A stretch of DNA of 64,000 bases from Parasphingorhabdus litoris DSM 22379. GTDB taxonomy: Bacteria > Pseudomonadota > Alphaproteobacteria > Sphingomonadales > Sphingomonadaceae. Shown here piece after piece: positions 41,194 through 50,983 of the stretch. Under the pieces are notes generated by a model. The model worked only from the letters and a program-made list of their open reading frames with translations, did no database searches and was not told the DNA's origin. The stretch covers positions 3,527,001 to 3,591,000 of the forward strand of contig NZ_CP086727.1 of the NCBI RefSeq assembly GCF_020906275.1, in the 5' to 3' direction. The number at the start of each line of letters is the position of its first letter. The stretch's first letter is position 1. Made by a program: the position numbers and the translations under genes.

Positions 41194-43964
41194 CAAAAAT
41201 TCATCTTCGCGCCAAATTTGGCGGTCCAGCTATATTCCTCAAATTGCAGCAACCGGCGGCGGTTATCGCGATTCTGATAAGCAAAATAGGGTTCATCATT
41301 GATATTCACCCATTCGAGGAAAAATTGCAGATTCTTGTTCACCCGATATTTGGCGCTGGCGTCCAGCTGGAAATGGCTGGCCACAATTCGGTCATCTTCC
41401 GCTGACGCGCCGATTTCATCGAGATATTTGTCGCGATATGTCCCCGCCAATCGAAAGCTAAACGGCCCCTTTTCATATCCCAGAACCGCGTTGAGCGTAT
41501 GTTTGGATGAAGCCGGCAGCGGAATATCCCGGCCGTCATCCAATGTGCCTTCGGCGTCAGTATAAGTGTAGTTGACCTGCACCAAAAACCCATCGAGCGG
41601 CGAAGGCAGGAATGTCAGGGCCTGGCTGAGGCTCAGCTCCACGCCTTTGATGGTCGCACTATCGCCGTTGATCGGAATGACTGCTTCTTCGAAGGTGATC
41701 CCATTAAAAACGCCGCCATCCTCGTCAAAGGAATCAACGATAAAATCTTTGACGTCCTTGTAGAAGAAATTGGCCGAAATCGCTCCATTGTTGCTGAAAT
41801 AATATTCGGCCGAGGCATCGAAATTCCAGGCACGATAGGGGCGCAGATCGGGATTGCCGAAATCGCCTTCATTATCATCGCTGAGTTCAAATCGCGGTGC
41901 CAAGTCGGCAAGATTGGGCCGCACGAGACTGCGATAGGCTGCGGCACGAAACACTAGATTGCGCTGCGGCTCGAAACGGACGTTGAGGCTTGGTAGCCAG
42001 TTGTCATAGTCATTGGAAAACTGCACCGGCGTGATGGTCGGTCCATCCTCATCAATCCGGTTGCCGCTGAGATCGGTTTTGGTGTTTTCGTAACGAACTC
42101 CACCGATTACCCGCAGCGTATCGCTGTCCCACCGGCCGAGCAGATAGCCCGCAAGAATGTCTTCGTCAGCGACATAATCGCCTGCTGCAGAATCGAAAAT
42201 CGAATCATCCGGCTGCAATTCAAACAGGTCAAAATTGTCGAAGAAGAAATTACTCGCATCACGAAAGCTGGGGAGCGGGCTGATATCGGTAATCCGATAG
42301 GTTGGAAAACCAAGCACATCACCAAGATTATAAGCCCCGGTCGGATCTTCGTAAAATTCGACATCGAGATTATAGGATTTCTCCCGCCAACGTCCTTTGA
42401 AACCGGCCTGAACGGTAAAATCACCACTGCCCATCGCGAATTGACGGCCAACATCAAATTGCGCCGCATATTCCTCATCCTGAGAATCCGAGCGCTTGGT
42501 AAATTCAATTTCATCCAGACCATAGCCCGATGGGTCGGTCGCTATGTCTTGTCCACTGAGATAACTAAAGAGCGGGATTTTGTTGTTACTATAGTCGAAT
42601 AGCACATCGAGACCATTATCCTCAAAGCCTCTGATGAAGACGGTTGGATCAACCGAACCGTCTTCCAGTTCACTGGATTTCGCCCAGCTCGCCGAATATT
42701 CGATGGTCCATGGCCCGGTATTGGTTTCCCCGCCCAAGGCGATGGAACGGATTTTCTGTTCTTCCTGACGATCCTTGATGTCGCGTTCAATCTCAATTTC
42801 ACCGCCCGCATCGGAAAATGACACGCTATCGGCATCCACGCCGGTTACCGTGGCATCACCCAGCTTGAAGATGTTCCGCCGCCGAAACTCCTGATCATCA
42901 AACTGACTGTAAATTCCGCGGATGTATAAGCTGGTGTCATCACTCGCCCGGAAGTCGAGCGACAGGGAGGCACTGATCCGTTCCCGCTGCACATCATAAT
43001 CACGATATTGGACCTCTTCGGCATAACCGAAACCTTCATCGGTTGTGGTCCAGTCTTCGGCCTCGACGTTATCGGTTTCAAACCGGCGATTATAGTAAGA
43101 TAGTCCCCCGGCGATGCCCAAATTGTCGCTTAGGCGCGTGGAAAAGTCGATACTCGCTTTGGGAGAGGCGACGTCACGCAGATCATTATAGCTGCCTTCT
43201 ACTTTAACCGACAGAAGGTCTTTCTTGCGGTCAAAGGCACTGACTGTGTTGATCTCGATCGATGCGCCAATAGTGTCGCCGTCCATATCCGGCGTCAGAG
43301 ATTTTTTGACTTCAATCGATTCAATCAGGTCGCTGGAAATCACATCAAGCGCAACCGAGCGAATGTCCGATTCAGGGGATGGTAGACGCACGCCGTTGAT
43401 CGAACTGCTGTTGAGATTGGGATCGAGCCCGCGGACAGAAACGAAGCGACCTTCGCCCTGGTCATTGAGCACGTTCAGACCCGGCAGCCGGCGCAGCGAT
43501 TCAGCCACATTCTGATCAGGAAACTGACCCACAGAGTCGCGCGTCAATGCGCTGACGACGCCGTCCGCCGCGCGCTGGCGTGACAAGGCGCTGGCTTGAT
43601 TGGCGGCCTGTCCGATGACGAGAATTTCGTTCCGGCCGATGCCCTGCATGACCAGATCAATCCGGACATTGCCGGATTCTGGCACATCAACTTTGGCCGT
43701 GACCATGTCGGCTCCGATATAGCGGGCCTCAATCGTATAGGTCCCAGCCGGAACGCCGGGGAAACGATAGGTACCGCCACGCCCCGATCGGGCAACGCGG
43801 TCGAGCTCTACGATACGCAGTTCGGCCGATTGCAGGCCCTGCGTCGCACTGCCTTCACTGACAGTACCAATAATCGTACCAGCCCAGGCAGATGTTGGCA
43901 TGGCGGCTGTAGCAAGCAGTGCGGAACAGATAGCAAGGCGGCGGATATTTTTCGGTGCAGGCAT
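41193..43964 (-). CDS. TonB-dependent receptor coupled to phytase
   Basis: 923 residues. Signal peptide MPAPKNIRRLAICSALLATAAMPTSAWA; then a carboxypeptidase-regulatory-like domain (GTIIGTVSEGSATQGLQSAELRIVELDRVARSGRGGTYRFPGVPAGTYTIEARYIG); then the plug (GVVSALTRDSVGQFPDQNVAESLRRLPGLNVLNDQGEGRFVSVRGLDPNLNSSSINGVRLPSPE) and a beta-barrel ending EEYSWTAKFGAKMNF with the terminal Phe. It sits in the outer membrane and takes up a ligand with TonB energy; the phytase partner suggests inositol phosphates. A TonB box could not be fixed. Confidence 0.94.
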   Translation of the reverse strand: MPAPKNIRRLAICSALLATAAMPTSAWAGTIIGTVSEGSATQGLQSAELRIVELDRVARSGRGGTYRFPGVPAGTYTIEARYIGADMVTAKVDVPESGNVRIDLVMQGIGRNEILVIGQAANQASALSRQRAADGVVSALTRDSVGQFPDQNVAESLRRLPGLNVLNDQGEGRFVSVRGLDPNLNSSSINGVRLPSPESDIRSVALDVISSDLIESIEVKKSLTPDMDGDTIGASIEINTVSAFDRKKDLLSVKVEGSYNDLRDVASPKASIDFSTRLSDNLGIAGGLSYYNRRFETDNVEAEDWTTTDEGFGYAEEVQYRDYDVQRERISASLSLDFRASDDTSLYIRGIYSQFDDQEFRRRNIFKLGDATVTGVDADSVSFSDAGGEIEIERDIKDRQEEQKIRSIALGGETNTGPWTIEYSASWAKSSELEDGSVDPTVFIRGFEDNGLDVLFDYSNNKIPLFSYLSGQDIATDPSGYGLDEIEFTKRSDSQDEEYAAQFDVGRQFAMGSGDFTVQAGFKGRWREKSYNLDVEFYEDPTGAYNLGDVLGFPTYRITDISPLPSFRDASNFFFDNFDLFELQPDDSIFDSAAGDYVADEDILAGYLLGRWDSDTLRVIGGVRYENTKTDLSGNRIDEDGPTITPVQFSNDYDNWLPSLNVRFEPQRNLVFRAAAYRSLVRPNLADLAPRFELSDDNEGDFGNPDLRPYRAWNFDASAEYYFSNNGAISANFFYKDVKDFIVDSFDEDGGVFNGITFEEAVIPINGDSATIKGVELSLSQALTFLPSPLDGFLVQVNYTYTDAEGTLDDGRDIPLPASSKHTLNAVLGYEKGPFSFRLAGTYRDKYLDEIGASAEDDRIVASHFQLDASAKYRVNKNLQFFLEWVNINDEPYFAYQNRDNRRRLLQFEEYSWTAKFGAKMNF

Positions 43965-44077
43965 TTTTTAGAACTCCCTCGGTTTGAGGGTGCCCTAGGG
44001 ATCACTTGTTCCAAAAATATGCGTTGTTCGTGACTCTGCTATGACGGAGCTATTGCATTTTTATTGTGCCGCCGATC

Positions 44078-44710
44078 TCAACGCATGGCGAAACTATATT
44101 CTCCGCCTTTTTCAAGGCCTCGTTGATAAGCTGGCCGGGATTGTATCTCTTTAACAAATGCGGCCAGCTTTGGATGGGTTTCCGCGCGGCCTTGGGCAAT
44201 CGCCACCTCCGCCGGGAAGCTAAGCATGAAATCGGCGGCGCTGAGGCTATCACCAATGAAATGTCCTGACGGGCTGAGTTCGCTTTCCATAAAATCAAAG
44301 TGGCTGGTGAGCTGTTCATTGATCCGCGGCATCAGCGGCGCACCCGCCTCTTCCAGACGGCCAACATAAAGGTTCAATAAAATCGGTGTCATCGCCGACC
44401 CCTCGGCAAAATGCATCAGTTCGAGATGACGGATATAATCATCCGTCCCGCGCTCTGGAACATATTGGCTGCCACCATGATGCGCGCAAACATGTTCAAC
44501 AATTGCGCCGGATTCGATGATCATGCGGCCATCATCTTCAATCATTGGCGACTTGCCCAAGTGATGCAGTGCAGTCAGGCTAGGCGGAGCCTGATTGGTT
44601 ACGGAATCGCGTTGGTGATGGCGGATTTCATAGGGGCAGCCGATTTCTTCAAGCAGCCATAATATCCGCTGAGACCGTGAATTGTTGAGATGGTGGACGA
44701 TCAGTGTCAT
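44078..44710 (-). CDS. Glutathione S-transferase family protein
   Basis: 210 residues. The N-terminal thioredoxin-like domain reads MTLIVHHLNNSRSQRILWLLEEIGCPYEIRHHQRD with Ser in the activating position (NNSRSQR), and the cis-Pro loop LHHLGKSPMIEDDGRMIIESGAIVEHV binds glutathione. The all-helical C-domain ends with SLSAADFMLSFPAEVAIAQ. The usual role is conjugation or reduction by glutathione in the cytoplasm; the substrate is unknown. It stands alone, downstream of neither pathway. Confidence 0.92.
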   Translation of the reverse strand: MTLIVHHLNNSRSQRILWLLEEIGCPYEIRHHQRDSVTNQAPPSLTALHHLGKSPMIEDDGRMIIESGAIVEHVCAHHGGSQYVPERGTDDYIRHLELMHFAEGSAMTPILLNLYVGRLEEAGAPLMPRINEQLTSHFDFMESELSPSGHFIGDSLSAADFMLSFPAEVAIAQGRAETHPKLAAFVKEIQSRPAYQRGLEKGGEYSFAMR

Positions 44711-44847
44711 TTTTGGCTCTCCGGGAAATATGGGTTTATCATGTTTGAAACAGCGGCTACTTATCTTCCTGCATAATGCTAATGCGATAATATCCTAGGA
44801 TTTTATTGCGATGGCATTCCCCAAGGCTGTCGGAGAATGTGATCAAT

Positions 44848-45450
44848 ATGACCCCAGAAACATCTATCACAAAAACCTACATAACCGCCGACGCCTTGTT
44901 GTCGGACAGCTTTCGGCTGGGCATGCAGATATTGAAAAGCGATTTTTCGCCGACCCATATTGTCGGCATCTGGCGCGGCGGTGCACCGGTAGGCATTGCG
45001 GTGCAGGAGATATTGGAATTTCATGGCGTCTCGACGGATCATATTGCCATAAGGACATCTTCCTATTCCGGTATTGATAAGCAGGAACGGTCGGTACGGG
45101 TATTTGCACTCGGCTATTTGATCGACACGCTGAACCCCGAAGACAATTTGCTGATTGTCGATGATGTATTCGACAGCGGTCGGAGCATCGAAGCGTTCCT
45201 GAAAGAGCTTGGTGAGCGATGCCGTCACAATATGCCCCGAGATGTTCGCGTGGCTACGGTTTACAGCAAGCCTTCGCGCAACAAGACAGCCCTGAATCCT
45301 GATTTCTTCATCCACGAAACCGAGGACTGGCTGATCTTTCCGCATGAACTGGACGGGCTGACCAAAGAAGAGATTTGCGCAAACAAGCCGGATGCTGCGA
45401 TTATCTTTGATGAAGAAGAAATCCCCAACCCTGTCATGATCAAGAGCTAG
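44848..45450 (+). CDS. Purine phosphoribosyltransferase family protein
   Basis: 200 residues from ATG 44848 (MTPETSITKTYITADALLSDSFRLGMQIL); an in-frame start 14 codons upstream is less likely. The PRPP-binding motif is NLLIVDDVFDSGRSIEAFL, with IVGIWRGGAPVGIAVQEIL as the PPi loop, typical of type I phosphoribosyltransferases (hypoxanthine/xanthine or guanine type). The gene lies two bases before an adenosine deaminase gene, so the pair can turn adenosine to inosine and return free base to nucleotide: purine salvage. Confidence 0.88.
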   Translation: MTPETSITKTYITADALLSDSFRLGMQILKSDFSPTHIVGIWRGGAPVGIAVQEILEFHGVSTDHIAIRTSSYSGIDKQERSVRVFALGYLIDTLNPEDNLLIVDDVFDSGRSIEAFLKELGERCRHNMPRDVRVATVYSKPSRNKTALNPDFFIHETEDWLIFPHELDGLTKEEICANKPDAAIIFDEEEIPNPVMIKS

Positions 45451-45452
45451 AT

Positions 45453-46487
45453 ATGTCCTTTGCATCCCCAGAACAGCGTCAGGCCTTTATTGCCGGTATC
45501 CCGAAAGCAGAACTGCATTTGCATATCGAAGGCTCGCTTGAACCGGAAATGATGTTCGCGCTGGCCCAGCGTAACGCCATCGATATTCCATTCGCCTCCG
45601 CCGAAGAGGTCCGCAAAGCCTATGCTTTTTCCAACCTGCAGGATTTTCTCGATATCTATTATCAGGGGATGAATGTCCTGCGCACCGAGCAGGATTTCTA
45701 TGACCTGACCATGGCCTATTTCCAGCGTATCCACGCTGACAACGCCATACATGCCGAGATATTCTTTGATCCGCAGGGTCATACCGAGCGCGGAGTTACC
45801 TTTTCAACCGCAATAGACGGCATATTACGCGCAATGGATGATGCGCAGTCAGACCTGAATATATCATCGCAGCTGATCATGTGCTTCCTGCGTCACTTGA
45901 GCGAAGAAGATGCGCTCGCAACGCTGGAAGAGGCAGCACCCTATCTGGATAGAATATCCGGGGTCGGGCTTGATTCATCCGAACTGGGTCATCCGCCTTC
46001 CAAATTTGCGAAGGTCTTTGCCAAGGCCAAAGCCCTTGGCCTCAAGGCAGTGGCCCATGCCGGCGAAGAAGGGCCACCGGACTATGTCTGGGAAGCTCTG
46101 GACGTTTTGAAAATCGAGCGGATGGATCACGGCAACCGGTCACTGGAAGATCCTCGGCTTGTTGAAAGACTGCAAGACAATCAAATGACGCTAACTGTCT
46201 GTCCGTTATCTAATCTGTCGTTGTGCGTGGTGAATGACCTCAAGGACCATCCGTTGAAAAAGATGCTCGGCCTTGGCCTGCGCGCCACCGTCAATTCCGA
46301 CGACCCATCCTATTTTGGCGGATATCTCAATGATAATTACGAGGCGACGGCATCTGCCCTGGACCTCGACAAGGATGACATTATCGCGCTAGCTAAAAAT
46401 AGTTTCCGCGGATCGTTTCTCGACGAGGAAACCATAGCGCAATCCCTTCGTAATATTGACGACTATGTTGCCCGATTTGATGGATAA
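45453..46487 (+). CDS. add: Adenosine (or adenine) deaminase
   Basis: 344 residues. Metal and catalytic motifs: PKAELHLHIEGSLEPEM (H-x-H), VGLDSSELGHPPSKF, KAVAHAGEEGPPDYVWEAL (His/Glu), ERMDHGNRSLEDP and NSDDPSYFGGYL (metal Asp). The SSELGHPPSKF and short size resemble the adenine/adenosine deaminase subgroup; adenine deaminase of the same fold is a fair alternative. It makes inosine (or hypoxanthine) and ammonia in the cytoplasm. Upstream phosphoribosyltransferase would use the resulting base. Confidence 0.92.
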   Translation: MSFASPEQRQAFIAGIPKAELHLHIEGSLEPEMMFALAQRNAIDIPFASAEEVRKAYAFSNLQDFLDIYYQGMNVLRTEQDFYDLTMAYFQRIHADNAIHAEIFFDPQGHTERGVTFSTAIDGILRAMDDAQSDLNISSQLIMCFLRHLSEEDALATLEEAAPYLDRISGVGLDSSELGHPPSKFAKVFAKAKALGLKAVAHAGEEGPPDYVWEALDVLKIERMDHGNRSLEDPRLVERLQDNQMTLTVCPLSNLSLCVVNDLKDHPLKKMLGLGLRATVNSDDPSYFGGYLNDNYEATASALDLDKDDIIALAKNSFRGSFLDEETIAQSLRNIDDYVARFDG

Positions 46488-46578
46488 ACGGGCTGAACCG
46501 AAGTCACTCCATTGGAAATCTGTATTTTTTGCTGTTACTGCGCAGGAATATGATCCCGAATGACCGAGGAATGAATCT

Positions 46579-47595
46579 ATGAACCAAATGGATGATCAAT
46601 CGGGTCGTTCGGACACCATATTGGTTACCGGTGCTGCAGGGTTTATCGGCCACGCGGTTTCTCAACAGCTGATCGCGCGCGGAGAGAGCGTTATCGGCAT
46701 CGATAATCTGAATGACTATTATGATCCGAAGCTAAAAGCGGCACGGCTTGAAAATCTGCAGGAATTGCCAGGGTTTGAATTTGCGGAACTGGATGTCTCG
46801 GATGCCGAGGGCGTGCGTAAACTGGTGGAAGATAATGGCGTGAAACGCATCATCCATCTCGCTGCGCAAGCCGGCGTGCGCTATAGTATTGAAAATCCGT
46901 TTGCCTATCAAAAGTCCAATCTGGAAGGCCATTTAAGCCTGCTCGAAGCGAGCCGTCATGCGCCCGATTTCGAGCATCTGGTCTACGCGTCTTCCAGTTC
47001 AGTCTATGGCGACAAACCCATGGGCGGAGAGGGTTTTGTTGAAGAAGAACCGGCGGTTGACCCAGTATCGCTCTATGCCGCTACCAAACGCTCCTGCGAA
47101 TTGATGAGCGCATCTTATGCAAAGCTTTACGGTTTTCCCCAAACAGGACTGCGCTTTTTCACCGTCTATGGCCCCTGGGGCCGGCCGGATATGGCCTATT
47201 TCGGCTTTACCAAAAAGATCCTCGCTGGCGAGCCTATTGAAGTTTACGGCGAAGGCAAAATGGCACGGGATTTCACTTATATTGATGACATTGTTGACGG
47301 CATTTTGGGGTCGCTGGACAATCCACCAGCCTCTGGCGAACATCGGGTATTGAATATCGGTGACAGCCGGCCGGTCGGTCTGATGGAAATGATCAAAGCC
47401 TTAGAACAGGCCCTCGGCATGGAAGCAGAGAAAATCATGCGGCCCATGCAGCCCGGCGATGTCACAGCGACCTATGCTGATGTGTCCAAGCTCCATGCGC
47501 TGACCGGTTATGAGCCGAAAGTCATGCTGGAAGATGGCTTGAAACGCTTTGTCAGTTGGTATCGGGATTTTTACGGCAACTTGCCGCCGGACTGA
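46579..47595 (+). CDS. NAD-dependent epimerase, UDP-glucuronate 4-epimerase type
   Basis: 338 residues. Extended SDR with TGAAGFIGHAVSQQLIARGESVIGIDNLNDYYDPKLKAARLENL, the typical start of UDP-glucuronate epimerases; YASSSSVYG, PVSLYAATKRSCELM (Y-x-x-x-K), TVYGPWGRPDMAYFGFTKKIL and YGEGKMARDFTYIDDIVDGI follow. It makes UDP-galacturonate from UDP-glucuronate for surface polysaccharide. It stands alone; the stop abuts the stop of the next gene with no base between. Confidence 0.92.
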   Translation: MNQMDDQSGRSDTILVTGAAGFIGHAVSQQLIARGESVIGIDNLNDYYDPKLKAARLENLQELPGFEFAELDVSDAEGVRKLVEDNGVKRIIHLAAQAGVRYSIENPFAYQKSNLEGHLSLLEASRHAPDFEHLVYASSSSVYGDKPMGGEGFVEEEPAVDPVSLYAATKRSCELMSASYAKLYGFPQTGLRFFTVYGPWGRPDMAYFGFTKKILAGEPIEVYGEGKMARDFTYIDDIVDGILGSLDNPPASGEHRVLNIGDSRPVGLMEMIKALEQALGMEAEKIMRPMQPGDVTATYADVSKLHALTGYEPKVMLEDGLKRFVSWYRDFYGNLPPD

Positions 47596-48180
47596 TTATT
47601 GCGTCAGATATTGTCGCCGGTGCGAGCCGCGCATGACCTGCTGCGCGACGAGACGAAGTTGCTCATTGACCGCTTCATCTGCGCAGACACCGTCTTTAAA
47701 GATGCCGCCTGAGGCGTTTATTCCAACGCCCAAAGGAGTCGGCCAACCGCGCAGCGCATGAACGATCGACCGCATCGCAGCCAACGTTGAGCCAGTGGCT
47801 TGCCACCCATAAGCGGTAACGATCAGTCCAACCGGCAAACCATCCAGATAGACCCGCTCATCACCAGCGGTTTCCTCGATATAATCGACAGCATTTTTGA
47901 CCAGGCCGGAGATCGTACCGTGATAGCCCGGGCTCGCCAAGATTATGCCATCGGCACGACGAACGGCTTTGACGAGCGCCTTGCCCGTCTCGTTTAATCC
48001 CGCCGGGTCAGAACGATAATGTGGCAGGGCACAAAGCTTGGCTGATCCAAACAATTCCGTTTCAGCGCCAGCATCGGCAGCGGTCTTTAGCGCAATCGCC
48101 AATGCCTGTTCGGTCGAGCTATATGGGTTGGTCGTTCCACCAAGGCCCAGGATAAAGGGTTTGTCGTCGTTTTTCGCCAT
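47596..48180 (-). CDS. NADPH-dependent FMN reductase
   Basis: 194 residues from ATG 48180 (MAKNDDKPFILGLGGTTNPYSSTEQALAIAL). The flavodoxin-like core has ADGIILASPGYHGTISGLVKNAVDYIEETAGDERVYLDGLPVGLIVTAYGWQATGSTLAAMRSIVHALRGWPTPLGVGINA. The first segment usually reads G-S-x-R in this family; here GGTTNPYSST. It would pass electrons from NADPH to FMN or a small quinone/azo compound. Its partner, if any, is not evident nearby. The converging epimerase gene ends directly at its stop. Confidence 0.9.
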   Translation of the reverse strand: MAKNDDKPFILGLGGTTNPYSSTEQALAIALKTAADAGAETELFGSAKLCALPHYRSDPAGLNETGKALVKAVRRADGIILASPGYHGTISGLVKNAVDYIEETAGDERVYLDGLPVGLIVTAYGWQATGSTLAAMRSIVHALRGWPTPLGVGINASGGIFKDGVCADEAVNEQLRLVAQQVMRGSHRRQYLTQ

Positions 48181-48276
48181 GGACACTCTTAACAAGCCTT
48201 TTCAAATAATTGCAACGGTCAACTATGGCGCGAGATCATGGTCAAAAGAACAGGTTGCCGGGTCCAGTTAAGCCGT

Positions 48277-48298
48277 GTTTTAATTGACCGATTAAAAC
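48277..48298. promoter_or_regulatory. Inverted repeat upstream of the acyl-CoA dehydrogenase
   Basis: GTTTTAAT-TGACCG-ATTAAAAC has perfect 8-bp arms with a 6-base centre, ending 65 bases before the acyl-CoA dehydrogenase start. The symmetry and place fit a TetR-type operator; the regulator is not in this window. Confidence 0.5.
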
Positions 48299-48363
48299 GA
48301 ATTCGTTATCGCGACCTGCAATGACAATGATGATGAACCGCTAAATATTGAAGGACTTCTCCC

Positions 48364-49524
48364 ATGCGTAAATTTACCGAAGAACAGCATATGTTCCGCG
48401 ATGCCTATCGGCGCTTTCTCGCCGATGAGGTTGCACCGCGGATGGATGAATTCCGTGAGGCCGGGATTGTCGACCGCGAAATTTTCAAGAAAGCCGGTGA
48501 TCAGGGCTTCCTGATGATCTGGCCGGATGAGAAATATGGCGGCATGGGTGACAATGATTTCCGCTATGAGCAGATCATTATCGAAGAAACCACCCGTGCG
48601 GGCTGCGCCGAATGGTATAATACGCTGCACAGCCGCCTCGTTGGGCCCTATTTCAAGAATATCGGAAACGAGGAGCAGCGTGAGCGCTTCTTGCCCAAAT
48701 GCGTCAGCGGCGAAACCATATTGGCGGTCGCCATGACCGAGCCCGGCGCAGGTAGCGATCTTTCGGGCATGAAATCCACGGCCACCGATATGGGCGATCA
48801 TTGGGTGCTGAACGGCTCCAAAACCTATATTTCCAATGGCATTAACGCTGATGTCGTGATTGTCGCTGCAAAAATGGCAGGCGTCGACGACAAGCATGCC
48901 ATGGTCTTGCTGATTGTTGAGCGCGGCATGGATGGGTTTGAGCGCGGCCAGAATATGGAGAAAATCGGACTGCATGCGCAGGACACGGCCGAGCTTTTCT
49001 TCAACAACGTCAAAATTCCGAAAGAGAACCAGCTCGGTACACCGGGCAAGGGATTTGTCCATCTGATGGAAGGCTTGGCCGAGGAACGACTGATCGGCAT
49101 GGTCGGTTATGGCGCTTCTGCGCGCCGGGCCTTCGACGTGACCCGCGAATTTGTCATGGAACGCGATGTCTTCGGCAAGAAGCTGTCGGACATGCAGAAC
49201 ACCCAGTTCAAGATGGCAGAGATGGATGCCAAGATCGATATGCTGCAGGTCTATATCGACCATTGCGTCGAAGTGCATAACCAAGGCGGGCTCAACGCCA
49301 ATATCGCGGCGAAGGGCAAGATGCTTGGCAGTGAAATTGAATGGGAAATGGCGGATCTGGGCCTGCAATTGCATGGCGGCGCGGGCTATATGAAGGAATA
49401 TGAGATCAGCCGCATCTTCACCGATGCACGGATGAGCCGTATCTATGCCGGCAGCAGCGAGATCATGCGCTATATTGTTGGGCGCGATGTCTTCAGCCAG
49501 AAATATCAAAGCATCCTGGAATAG
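48364..49524 (+). CDS. Acyl-CoA dehydrogenase
   Basis: 386 residues. N-terminal helical domain RKFTEEQHMFRDAYRRFLADEVAPRMDEFREAG; FAD-binding middle domain VAMTEPGAGSDLSGMKSTATDMGDHWVLNGSKTYISNGINADVVIVAAK; C-terminal domain with QDTAELFFNNVKIPKENQLG, ERLIGMVGYGASARRAFDVTREFV, ARMSRIYAGSSEIMRYIVGRDVF. It oxidises an acyl-CoA to the 2-enoyl-CoA and hands electrons to EtfAB. Substrate length or branching cannot be read; the downstream thiolase, FadB/J and atu-like genes point to fatty or branched acids. Confidence 0.95.
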   Translation: MRKFTEEQHMFRDAYRRFLADEVAPRMDEFREAGIVDREIFKKAGDQGFLMIWPDEKYGGMGDNDFRYEQIIIEETTRAGCAEWYNTLHSRLVGPYFKNIGNEEQRERFLPKCVSGETILAVAMTEPGAGSDLSGMKSTATDMGDHWVLNGSKTYISNGINADVVIVAAKMAGVDDKHAMVLLIVERGMDGFERGQNMEKIGLHAQDTAELFFNNVKIPKENQLGTPGKGFVHLMEGLAEERLIGMVGYGASARRAFDVTREFVMERDVFGKKLSDMQNTQFKMAEMDAKIDMLQVYIDHCVEVHNQGGLNANIAAKGKMLGSEIEWEMADLGLQLHGGAGYMKEYEISRIFTDARMSRIYAGSSEIMRYIVGRDVFSQKYQSILE

Positions 49525-49623
49525 GGCCTGTCTCGAACAAGGTTCTGGCTTGAATAGGCCATCGCCTCGGTTAGACTGACCAGAAGCACAAGAAAGACAA
49601 GGCGAGTCGCCTATCTTTCGCGA

Positions 49624-49640
49624 TTGACGTTTACGTAAAC
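49624..49640. promoter_or_regulatory. Candidate operator upstream of the thiolase gene
   Basis: TTGACGTTTACGTAAAC lies 75 bases ahead of the thiolase start and contains the perfect 12-base palindrome GTTTACGTAAAC. The same TTGACGTTTACGT occurs upstream of etfB (15769). Eleven bases further, TGCTGCAGCGCAACAT (49651-49666) also recurs upstream of etfB with two differences. Likely a shared fatty-acid or PHA-type control region; the regulators are inferred. Confidence 0.5.
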
Positions 49641-49714
49641 TGCTTGACTGTGCTGCAGCGCAACATTAGCTATGCATTTAATAGTTCAGATTTTTTCAAA
49701 ATAAGGAATATCGC

Positions 49715-50929
49715 ATGACCGAAGCCTATATTTATGACGCTGTGCGCAGCCCGCGCGGGAAAGGCCGCAGCGACGGCAGCTTGCACGAAATCACCGCTCT
49801 TGATCTCGCATCCCAGGTGCTCGCGTCGGTCAATGACCGCAACGAACTGGACGGTCATGAAGTCGAAGATATTGCTTATGGCTGCGTCTCTCCCGTGGGT
49901 GAGCAAGGCGCCGTGATCAGCCGTATGGCAGCCCTCAAAGCGGGCTATGCCGACACAACCTCCGCGATTCAGGTTAACCGTTTCTGCGGTTCCGGCCTCG
50001 AAGCAGTGAACATCGCAGCCGGCAAGGTAAAATCGGGCGAAGCCGATCTGGCCGTTGGCGGCGGCGTTGAGTCGATGTCCCGCATCCCGATGGGCAGCGA
50101 CGGTCTCGGCGGTATGGCTGACCCGACTCTGGTCTTTCAGGAATATTTCGTGCCGCAGGGCATTTCTGCCGACCTGATCGCCACCAAATATGGCTATAGC
50201 CGCGATGATGTCGACGCCTATGCGGTCGAGAGCCAGAAACGCGCTGGCAAAAGCTGGGAAGAAAAGCGGTTCGAAAAATCCATCCTGCCGATCAAGGATG
50301 TCATTGGCGAAACCGTTCTCGACCATGACGAGTTGATGCGCCCCGAAACCGACATGCAGTCTTTGGGTTCGCTCAACCCTGCCTTCCAGATGATGGGAGA
50401 GCAGATGCCCGGCTTTAACGATGTCGCGATCCTCAAACATCCTGATGTCGAGAAAATGAATCACGTCCACCATGCCGGCAACAGCTCCGGTATCGTTGAT
50501 GGTGCCGCAGCCGTGCTGATCGGTAACGAAGAAGCGGGCACAAAATATGGCCTGAAACCTCGGGCGCGGATTGTCTCCATGGCTTCGATCGGATCTGAGC
50601 CAACCATCATGCTGACCGGCCCTGAATTTGCTGCCCAAAAAGCGCTTAAGCGCGCGGGCATGGATGCCAGCGATATTGACGTGTGGGAATTGAACGAGGC
50701 ATTTGCTGCCGTGGTCCTGCGCTTCATGGAAGCGATGAATGTCGATCATAGCGATATCAATGTGAATGGCGGCGCGATTGCCATGGGCCATCCTTTGGGT
50801 GCGACCGGTGCGATGATCCTCGGTACGGTGCTGGACGAGCTGGAGCGCTCCAACAAACAGACCGCTTTGTCGACGCTGTGCATCGGCGGCGGCATGGGCA
50901 TTGCCACCATCATTGAGCGAGTGAACTAA
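49715..50929 (+). CDS. fadA: Acetyl-CoA C-acyltransferase (thiolase)
   Basis: 404 residues. Thiolase motifs: [38 protein letters not shown] (nucleophilic Cys), [20 protein letters not shown] (His) and [18 protein letters not shown] (second Cys). It cleaves 3-ketoacyl-CoA with CoA to acetyl-CoA and a shortened acyl-CoA. It lies 54 bases before the FadB/J-type gene, as in many fad operons. The fadA symbol is used for its pairing with the multifunctional gene, not from proven specificity. Confidence 0.94.
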   Translation: MTEAYIYDAVRSPRGKGRSDGSLHEITALDLASQVLASVNDRNELDGHEVEDIAYGCVSPVGEQGAVISRMAALKAGYADTTSAIQVNRFCGSGLEAVNIAAGKVKSGEADLAVGGGVESMSRIPMGSDGLGGMADPTLVFQEYFVPQGISADLIATKYGYSRDDVDAYAVESQKRAGKSWEEKRFEKSILPIKDVIGETVLDHDELMRPETDMQSLGSLNPAFQMMGEQMPGFNDVAILKHPDVEKMNHVHHAGNSSGIVDGAAAVLIGNEEAGTKYGLKPRARIVSMASIGSEPTIMLTGPEFAAQKALKRAGMDASDIDVWELNEAFAAVVLRFMEAMNVDHSDINVNGGAIAMGHPLGATGAMILGTVLDELERSNKQTALSTLCIGGGMGIATIIERVN

Positions 50930-50983
50930 AGCGCGGCGACAGCCTCCAATCACTCCAATCCCATATTTAGCAGGACAAAATAC

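Noticed and set aside
48292..49509. 405-codon minus-strand frame opposite the acyl-CoA dehydrogenase
   Set aside because: Mirror frame of a clear acyl-CoA dehydrogenase; no ribosome site or known domain.
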